A stretch of DNA of 50,027 nucleotides. Origin: Oscillatoriales cyanobacterium (lineage in GTDB: Bacteria > Cyanobacteriota > Cyanobacteriia > CACIAM-69d). Numbering within the stretch: the first letter of the stretch is position 1; each line of letters starts with the position of its first letter. A program made the translations under genes and the position numbers. The DNA is taken from positions 1 through 50,027 of the forward strand of contig RDXB01000049.1 of NCBI GenBank assembly GCA_004292515.1. The letters are read 5' to 3'. Shown here piece by piece: positions 44,754 through 50,027 of this stretch. Below the pieces are notes generated by a model. That model was not told where the DNA came from and ran no database searches. It worked only from the letters and a program-made list of their open reading frames with translations.

Positions 44754-46619
44754 CTAGGAGGCCCGTTGCTGGAGGCGATCGAGTCGGCCCGTGGGAATGG
44801 CGGCGATGAGTTGGCGGGTGTAGTCCTGTTGGGGGTTGTTGTAGACCTGATCGGCGGGGCCCAACTCCTCAAAGCGGCCCCGATTCATGACGGCGATTCG
44901 ATCGCTCATGAACTTGACCACTGCCAAATCGTGGGAAATGAAAATGTAGGTCAGGTTAAATTCGCTTTGCAATTCCTTGAGCAGGTTCAGCACTTGGGCT
45001 TGCACCGACACGTCTAGGGCCGATACCGACTCATCGCAGATCAAAAAGCGGGGATTCAGAGCGAGGGCGCGGGCGATGCAAATCCGCTGGCGCTGCCCGC
45101 CGGAAAACTCATGGGGATAGCGGTTCATCCACTTGGGGTTGAGACCGACGCGATCGAGCAAATAGGCCGCCTGCTCGCGATACATGGTGCGAATTGGCAA
45201 AGGGCGATCGCCTCGGTTTCCTGGGGTGTGGATCAACATCGGCTCCATCACCGCCTCGCCGACGGTCATCCGGGGATTGAGGGAGCTGAATGGATCTTGA
45301 AAAATGATTTGCATTTCCCGTCGCAAATCCCGCAGCGCTGGGCCACGCAGTTGCAAAATGGGGCGATCGTCGAACAGAATGCGGCCGCTGAGGGGTTCAA
45401 TCAACCGCAGCAGCGATCGGGCGAGGGTGCTTTTGCCACAGCCGCTTTCGCCCACTAGGCCAAGGGTTTCGCCGGGGAACACCTCAAAGGACACACCATT
45501 GACGGCCATCAGCGATTGGCGATCGCCCCCAAACCAGCCCCGTGACTGATAGGCCACCCGCAAGTCTTGCACCGACAACAAGGGGGGCAGGGCTTGTAAA
45601 ACTTCTAGCCGCTCGTGCATCTGTTGGGGCGAGATGGTTTCGCCTTGGAGCGATCGCGGTTGCAGGTCGGGATTGTCTGCCGCCGCCACAAAGTCGGCCA
45701 CGGTGGGCAAGTAGCGCAGGCGCAAATCCGGGCGCGGCCGGCAGGCCAGTAGCCCTTGGGTGTAGGGATGTTGCGGCTGGGTAAAAACCTGCTGCACTGA
45801 CCCCACTTCCACCAGTTCGCCGCAATACATCACGGCCACGTTGTCGGCTACTTCGGCAATCAAGCCCAAGTCGTGGGTGATGAACAGAATTGACATGGCG
45901 CGGCGGGTTTGCAACTCCCGCAGCAGTTCCAGAATGCGGGCTTGCACCGTCACATCCAGCGCGGTGGTGGGTTCATCGGCAATCAAGACGCTGGGGTTGC
46001 CGGCCAGGGCGATCGCGATCGTCACCCGTTGCAGTTGCCCGCCGGAAAGTTGGTGTGGATAGCGATCGAGCATGGCCTGTTGCTGTTGAGCCACGGCTTG
46101 GTTGAGTTCTCGATCGCTCGGTTTGGCCCCTGGCCAGCGATCGCGCAGTTGGATTCGCGCATCCAAGTCCGAGGGCAGCAGCTTCACTTCCTGCAACAGC
46201 CCGATCGCCTGTTGACGGGCCTGAGCTTCCGAGACCCGTTGATGCAGGCGGATCGCCTCAATGATTTGAAAACCACAGGTATAGACCGGGTTGAGGGCGC
46301 TCATGGGTTCTTGGAACACCATCGCAATTCGCTGGCCCCGATAGCGACGAAATTGCTCCGCCGACAGTTGCAACAAGTTCACCGCATCTGCGGCATTCGG
46401 TTCGCGATACCAAATGGCCCCGCCGCTCGATCGCCCCGTATCAGCCAACAAGCCAGCGATCGCCAGCGCCGTCACCGATTTGCCCGAACCAGACTCGCCC
46501 ACCAACCCCAGAGTTTTGCCCGGTTGGAGTTGAAACGACACCCCTTTAACCGCCTGCACCGGCTCGCCATCGGTGGCAAATTCAACCTGAAGATCGCAAA
46601 CGTCGAGCACGGGGTTCAT
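44754..46619 (-). CDS. Fused two-cassette ABC transporter ATPase, dipeptide/oligopeptide type
   Basis: The 621-residue protein joins two nucleotide-binding domains like DppD+DppF or GsiA. Cassette 1 has Walker A GESGSGKS, signature LSGGQLQR and Walker B VLIADEP. Cassette 2 has Walker A GESGCGKS, signature FSGGQRQR and Walker B FLICDES with a Ser in place of the usual Pro. H-loops and D-loops are visible (FITHDLG, FISHDLA). The oligopeptide-specific HPYTQGLL segment follows cassette 1. The protein would power uptake of peptides, glutathione or nickel-type substrates, but no permease or binding-protein gene is adjacent, so its partners are elsewhere. It starts at ATG 46619. Confidence 0.93.
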   Translation of the reverse strand: MNPVLDVCDLQVEFATDGEPVQAVKGVSFQLQPGKTLGLVGESGSGKSVTALAIAGLLADTGRSSGGAIWYREPNAADAVNLLQLSAEQFRRYRGQRIAMVFQEPMSALNPVYTCGFQIIEAIRLHQRVSEAQARQQAIGLLQEVKLLPSDLDARIQLRDRWPGAKPSDRELNQAVAQQQQAMLDRYPHQLSGGQLQRVTIAIALAGNPSVLIADEPTTALDVTVQARILELLRELQTRRAMSILFITHDLGLIAEVADNVAVMYCGELVEVGSVQQVFTQPQHPYTQGLLACRPRPDLRLRYLPTVADFVAAADNPDLQPRSLQGETISPQQMHERLEVLQALPPLLSVQDLRVAYQSRGWFGGDRQSLMAVNGVSFEVFPGETLGLVGESGCGKSTLARSLLRLIEPLSGRILFDDRPILQLRGPALRDLRREMQIIFQDPFSSLNPRMTVGEAVMEPMLIHTPGNRGDRPLPIRTMYREQAAYLLDRVGLNPKWMNRYPHEFSGGQRQRICIARALALNPRFLICDESVSALDVSVQAQVLNLLKELQSEFNLTYIFISHDLAVVKFMSDRIAVMNRGRFEELGPADQVYNNPQQDYTRQLIAAIPTGRLDRLQQRAS

Positions 46620-46856
46620 GGGCAGGACACGGGGATAAGCAACGGTTGCGGGGGATGCGGGGGATGCGGGTGATCGACCATAGACATCGCCAAAGATATC
46701 TCAAAGGGCATCGCAAAAATCGCACCCCCAAGTTGCCCTGATTCTATCAAGCTCGATCGATTTCGCTCAGGCAATTCCAGTCCGGCTGGGTTTCGGTGGC
46801 GATGTCTTCGATCGCCCCTTAACCCCAGCATTACTCCCAGCCAGCATTACTCCCAA

Positions 46857-47966
46857 CTAGCGCCAACCAAACCAGCGCCACCCATAGCGCAACCCTTGAT
46901 TGAAATGAGTCAGGGTGGTCAGCACCGCCAACAGCAGATAAAACCCGCGCACGCCCCAAGTACAGCCTTCTAGCAATTGCTCGATCGCCTTGGTTTCCCA
47001 GCGCAACAAATTCGCCAAGGTCGCCTTAACTTGCCGGTCGATCGCCGGAATTTCCTGCATTTGTCCCGGCGCGAGGGGCAACTCGGGATAGCGTGCCGAG
47101 TAGGTATAAAACCCCCATAGGCCGCTTTGTCCCACCTGTTTGGTCAAGAAGCGATCGATCTGCACCCGAGCCGCCGCCGGAGTAATCCGTTGGTGATCGG
47201 CCGCTCGCAACACCCAGGCCTCTTGGCGCATGGCCGGCGAAATAGCAAACAACCCCGGCACAACCACCGCCAATAGCAGCGTTGTGAGCTGTCGGCCCGA
47301 GGGTGGCGGCAACATGCCCGCAGCGATTCCCGCGCCCATGCCCAAAATCGCAAAAATTAGAAGGTTCAGCAGCTCCAAAATTTCCAAGCTACGCAAGAAG
47401 TGCCCCACGTAAGCCACTTCATAAATATTGGTTTCTCCGAGCCAGGCGATCGCCCAGCGCGCGGCGGCCGTCGTGCCCACCGCTGCCCCCAACAGCAACA
47501 CCCACCCCAACAGTCGAGGTGCAGACAAGGTTGCATCACTGGCTTTGTGGGCTGTTTCAACCAGCCGACTCGAAATGATCGCCCCTGGACTGCCCGAACG
47601 AGGCAAAGGCATTGGGCGATCGGCATGGTCGGCCGGTTGGTCGGCCGATTGGTCGAGCTGTTGGTCAAGCTGTAGATCAATCGCTAGTTGCCAACTGGGC
47701 GCAGCCGCCCCCGGTTCATAGCCCTGCAACAGCACCCGATGTACACCGGGCGCTCCCAGACCCAACATCCCCCGTTGCACAAAGTCTGCTAGAAATGCGC
47801 GATCGGGTGGGCCATCGGTTCCGACAGCCATCACCGTCAAGCAGTCTTGCAGCAACTCCACCCGCACCTGGATACCGTGCGGTTCTAGGGACTGATTCAT
47901 CAACCGGGCGATCGCCCTGGGGTCACCCTGCCTTGCTTGATCGAGAACCGAAGATTGCGCCGTCAT
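46857..47966 (-). CDS. Cyanobacterial membrane protein of unknown function
   Basis: The 369-residue protein has an N-terminal soluble domain of about 95 residues (LDQARQGDPRAIARLMNQSLEPHGIQVRVELLQDCLTVMAVG...FVQRGMLGLGAPGVHRVLLQGYEPG) that recurs in various cyanobacterial proteins of unknown role. A Gln/Asp-rich linker follows, then about four hydrophobic helices (LLGWVLLLGAAVGTTAAARWAI, ILELLNLLIFAILGMGAGIAAGML, LTTLLLAVVVPGLFAI and GFYLLLAVLTTLTHF). I do not recognise a catalytic motif. It starts at the ATG at 47966. The neighbours suggest no pathway. Confidence 0.75.
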   Translation of the reverse strand: MTAQSSVLDQARQGDPRAIARLMNQSLEPHGIQVRVELLQDCLTVMAVGTDGPPDRAFLADFVQRGMLGLGAPGVHRVLLQGYEPGAAAPSWQLAIDLQLDQQLDQSADQPADHADRPMPLPRSGSPGAIISSRLVETAHKASDATLSAPRLLGWVLLLGAAVGTTAAARWAIAWLGETNIYEVAYVGHFLRSLEILELLNLLIFAILGMGAGIAAGMLPPPSGRQLTTLLLAVVVPGLFAISPAMRQEAWVLRAADHQRITPAAARVQIDRFLTKQVGQSGLWGFYTYSARYPELPLAPGQMQEIPAIDRQVKATLANLLRWETKAIEQLLEGCTWGVRGFYLLLAVLTTLTHFNQGLRYGWRWFGWR

Positions 47967-48111
47967 ACACCGCTAGCCAGAATCGCGTAGGAAAGCCAAC
48001 CCAGGCCTGCGATCGCACCGTTGCCGATCGGGCCTGAATGAGTTCTCAAACTTCCCAACAAGATAGCTGCAAACGTACCAGCGGTCATGGTTGTTAACGG
48101 TTCTCCAATCC

Positions 48112-48954
48112 TTACCCCGCCACCACAAACGGCGAAGTTGGGGCCGTCACGATCGGAGGAGCCACCAAGCCATCAGCCCCATTCGTCGCCACACCCAGGG
48201 AGTCCCCCGTTGCCAAGCCCCCCGCCGCCAGTCCAGCATCACGGTTGCCCTTGCCCAACAACTCCGCTGGCAAGCAAATCAAATTGTCACCGTAAGCCGC
48301 AATCAAATTGCGTTTGCGCAGTTTGCCCATCAGCCGAGTAACGGTCACGCGCGTTGAACCGATCGCGCTGCCGATCTGGGCGTGGGTTAAGGGCCAAGGC
48401 AAGTAGTAGCCGTCATCGCAAACTTGGCCAAACTCTTCAACCAGCAAAATCAAGTAGCCCAGCAGTCGATCGATGGTGCGGCGCTGGCCCAAGGTACTGA
48501 GCCACAGCAACTTGCGCTGGTGTTGTTGCCGAAAGGCATCCAGCACTTCCCGCCGAAAATGGGGCCAATTTTCCAGGTCGCTCCAATACATCCACAGCAC
48601 ACTGGTGCGATCGACATGAGCATAACTCTGGAGAGCAAAGGGTGACTGGGCAACAATTTCAAAGGGTTGGCCCGGCCCCACAAATCCCAAAAATGCCTCG
48701 TCCATCGCCACATCCACTTCACCGCCCTCTAGTTCCGAGTCGCGGTCTTGAATGGCAGCGGTCGCCGTCATCACTGACGAGCCTACCAAGCGCACGGCCC
48801 CTCGCTCCACGAGATATAGCAAACCCGGCCGCGTAGGAATCTTTTCATCTTTGCCGAACGTGCGGCAGCGGTAGTGATCTTGGGCCCAGTCCAGCACACG
48901 CTGCCAAGTTAGAAACGGACGATCAAAATCGGGTTGTGGGACGGAGGAGTACAT
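48112..48954 (-). CDS. Crp/Fnr-family transcription regulator with C-terminal extension
   Basis: The 280-residue protein has an N-terminal cyclic-nucleotide-binding-like beta barrel (about 20-135; LLYLVERGAVRLVG and DEAFLGFVGPGQPFEI) with an insertion around residues 65-80. A dimerisation helix follows (REVLDAFRQQHQRKLLWLSTLGQRRTIDRLLGYLILLVEEFG), then an HTH_CRP domain (LTHAQIGSAIGSTRVTVTRLMGKLRKRNLI). The last about 45 residues are Gly/Ala/Pro-rich and unusual. The barrel lacks an obvious cAMP-binding RS motif, so the effector is unclear. Its promoter region has a palindrome over the -35 position. It starts at ATG 48954. Confidence 0.87.
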   Translation of the reverse strand: MYSSVPQPDFDRPFLTWQRVLDWAQDHYRCRTFGKDEKIPTRPGLLYLVERGAVRLVGSSVMTATAAIQDRDSELEGGEVDVAMDEAFLGFVGPGQPFEIVAQSPFALQSYAHVDRTSVLWMYWSDLENWPHFRREVLDAFRQQHQRKLLWLSTLGQRRTIDRLLGYLILLVEEFGQVCDDGYYLPWPLTHAQIGSAIGSTRVTVTRLMGKLRKRNLIAAYGDNLICLPAELLGKGNRDAGLAAGGLATGDSLGVATNGADGLVAPPIVTAPTSPFVVAG

Positions 48955-49022
48955 GGCGATCAGGAGGGAGAAGGAGTGACAACCCAGCGAGTGGGAAGCC
49001 TGAATGAAACGGTGATGCCCCT

Positions 49023-49053
49023 AGTATATAACCGTGAAAACACGTAGGTGTTT
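49023..49053 (-). promoter_or_regulatory. Candidate promoter and operator of the Crp/Fnr regulator gene
   Basis: On the minus strand TATACT (49028-49023) looks like a -10 box. The perfect inverted repeat AAACAC-CTAC-GTGTTT (49053-49038) covers the place of the -35 box, and CGTG-TTTT-CACG overlaps it. The site lies 70-100 bp upstream of the ATG, which would fit repression or autoregulation by a dimeric regulator. Confidence 0.4.
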
Positions 49054-49250
49054 ATCTTGAGATCATATCCGTAAAATTGATGATTTACAGGTTTTCAACC
49101 TGGTTTTCGGTCTTTGCGCTTGAGCTGTTTGATGTGGGCATCAAATGTATCAACGTGTAGTTGGCAGACAGTATAAGCAACGCTTGGGAAAAACTCGGGG
49201 AGATGCCGCAGAAATTGTGATGCTGGGGCGATCGACATCAGTGACCATAG

Positions 49251-49292
49251 TTGCACTGTCGCAATTGCACTGTCGTAATTGCACTGTCGCTG
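49251..49292. repeat. Three tandem 14-bp repeats
   Basis: TTGCACTGTCG followed by CAA, TAA or CTG at 49251-49264, 49265-49278 and 49279-49292; the first 11 bases are identical in all three. Confidence 0.9.
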
Positions 49293-49529
49293 TGGATCGA
49301 TTCCAGCTCCTGAGGGCGAGTGTCTGGAGGGCGCGTCCGACCCAGCTCCTATCCTGCCAAACCAGGCAAAAACAATGGGTTCAGGAATTCCAATCAATCG
49401 CGATCGACCTGATGGATTGGTGGTTTCAGGGCAAGCCCTATGACAAATTGATGAACTTGCCGTGAAGACGGGATGACAGATCGGAAATCCTCAGCTATGA
49501 TTCTGGTGGTGTGTGAGGAGCGAACCAGT

Positions 49530-49570
49530 AAGAGTGCCGAGACGAAACACGGACAGTCGTCGGCACTCTT
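49530..49570 (+). terminator. Strong 11-bp-stem hairpin, terminator or small RNA 3' end
   Basis: AAGAGTGCCGA (49530-49540) pairs perfectly with TCGGCACTCTT (49560-49570). The 19-base loop can pair further through GAC/GTC. A short T-rich stretch (TTTCT) overlaps and follows the second arm. No gene is well supported just upstream, so it could terminate a small RNA. Confidence 0.5.
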
Positions 49571-49941
49571 TCTGATCTAAGGGTCTTTTCAAGACAACCT
49601 CTTCAAGTAAAGTCTTGTTGAATGAACCCTGGCTGACTGGCAGATCCGATCAGGAGTTAATCGCCCGACAGGTCAAGGCGGAGCCGTTTTCTCAGACATC
49701 CAAAGTTTTTAACCTCTAGTTTTCTAGTCTCTACTAGGGTCTAGTTCTCAGCCAGCATTGAGCAGTCCATCGGGCGCATTGTTTGGGCGCGTCGAGCTAG
49801 ATCGCCTTCAGCCTGCTCGCCTAGGGTGTGTTTCTATCCTTCTCAGTCCCGATCAATCATGCCCTGTCCCGATCGCTGGCCCAAGGATAAGCCGTCACTA
49901 ATTCACTAACAATTGCTGCAATTGACTGGCAAATGCAGCAA

Positions 49942-50027
49942 TCAGGAAGCTTCCTGCTTCATCGCGGCGAAGTCGGCTTCATCCGCTCCACAGGCTGACA
50001 CGACCGGACTGGCCGCCTTTTGCAGAT
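49942..50027 (-). CDS. C-terminal end of an unidentified gene, truncated by the window
   Basis: From the right edge the minus strand reads LQKAASPVVSACGADEADFAAMKQEAS, then TGA at 49942-49944. Codon use is GC-rich and like the other genes in the window. Only 27 residues are visible and I do not recognise the protein. Confidence 0.45.
   Translation of the reverse strand, partial: LQKAASPVVSACGADEADFAAMKQEAS

Larger units (their letters stand above)
49054..49941. other. Intergenic region with hairpin and short tandem repeats
   Basis: About 890 bp. It contains three 14-bp repeats (49251-49292) and a strong inverted repeat (49530-49570). Two overlapping ORFs near 49.1-49.5 kb are not convincing. 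AT-rich stretches around 49580-49740 may carry promoters. Confidence 0.5.

Noticed and set aside
49095-49465. Two overlapping ORFs (100 residues minus, 106 residues plus)
   Set aside because: They are antisense to each other, span the 14-bp tandem repeats and lack ribosome sites. The plus-strand C-terminus (DLMDWWFQGKPYDKLMNLP) looks protein-like, so a decayed gene cannot be fully excluded.
1-50027. CRISPR array
   Set aside because: The direct repeats found are short, contiguous tandem units without regular spacers; no cas gene is present.

Overview
The window is cyanobacterial chromosome. The octamer GCGATCGC (HIP1) and its core CGATCG recur throughout, the coding DNA is moderately GC-rich, and the gene content is cyanobacterial: a CyaC-type adenylate cyclase, a short EF-Ts, a DUF4168 protein, a PEP-CTERM protein, a pentapeptide-repeat protein, a tandem-domain histidine phosphatase and a vMAP/STAND-like ATPase. 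I cannot name genus or species.

Layout. 1-2.2 kb: the distal part of a type ISP restriction-modification gene whose 3' end appears deleted and frameshifted, followed by a small inverted-repeat element. 2.2-12.9 kb: a CyaC-like multidomain adenylate cyclase, lepA, a small ribbon-helix-helix-like protein, a PAS/GAF histidine kinase and a two-domain SagB/ThcOx-type nitroreductase. 13.9-18.6 kb: pentapeptide-repeat protein, DUF4168 exported protein, phosphohexomutase and an RTX-type calcium-binding protein. 18.7-20.0 kb: a solitary IS1341-type tnpB element with recognisable hairpin ends and a 24-bp in-frame insertion next to its third RuvC aspartate. 20.1-27.9 kb: dihydroorotase-like protein lacking the metal-binding HxH, double histidine phosphatase, MORN-repeat protein, GT2 glycosyltransferase, YbaB/EbfC and a low-molecular-weight tyrosine phosphatase. 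27.9-33.1 kb: repeat-rich accessory DNA around a STAND ATPase with TPR-like repeats and a divergently placed Ser/Thr kinase. 33.1-43.9 kb: CPA-type antiporter with an RCK domain, UDP-glucose dehydrogenase and UDP-glucuronate decarboxylase (together making UDP-xylose), an acidic cyanobacterial protein, tsf-rpsB and a polyprenyl-phosphate-type GT2, again separated by repeats. 44.0-49.0 kb: PEP-CTERM protein, a fused two-cassette peptide-type ABC ATPase, a membrane protein and a Crp/Fnr regulator. The last kilobase is mostly non-coding, has a strong hairpin, and ends inside a gene whose C-terminus reads on the minus strand.

Most genes are monocistronic and separated by 200-1000 bases. Only rpsB-tsf is a classical co-directional pair; ugd and uxs share a pathway and a strand but lie about 1.4 kb apart on opposite sides of a repeat and in reverse order. 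The most distinctive structure outside genes is two dispersed repeat families between 28 and 43 kb. Family A is about 200 bp, organised around an 18-bp palindrome AAGGGGCTTAAGCCCCTT with palindromic ends. Family B is an 88-bp unit present three times with no gaps between copies. The best candidates for something not yet described are the STAND ATPase/kinase island framed by these repeats, the small repeat inserted in the RuvC/zinc-ribbon region of TnpB, and the repeat families themselves. I see no tRNA, rRNA or CRISPR array.
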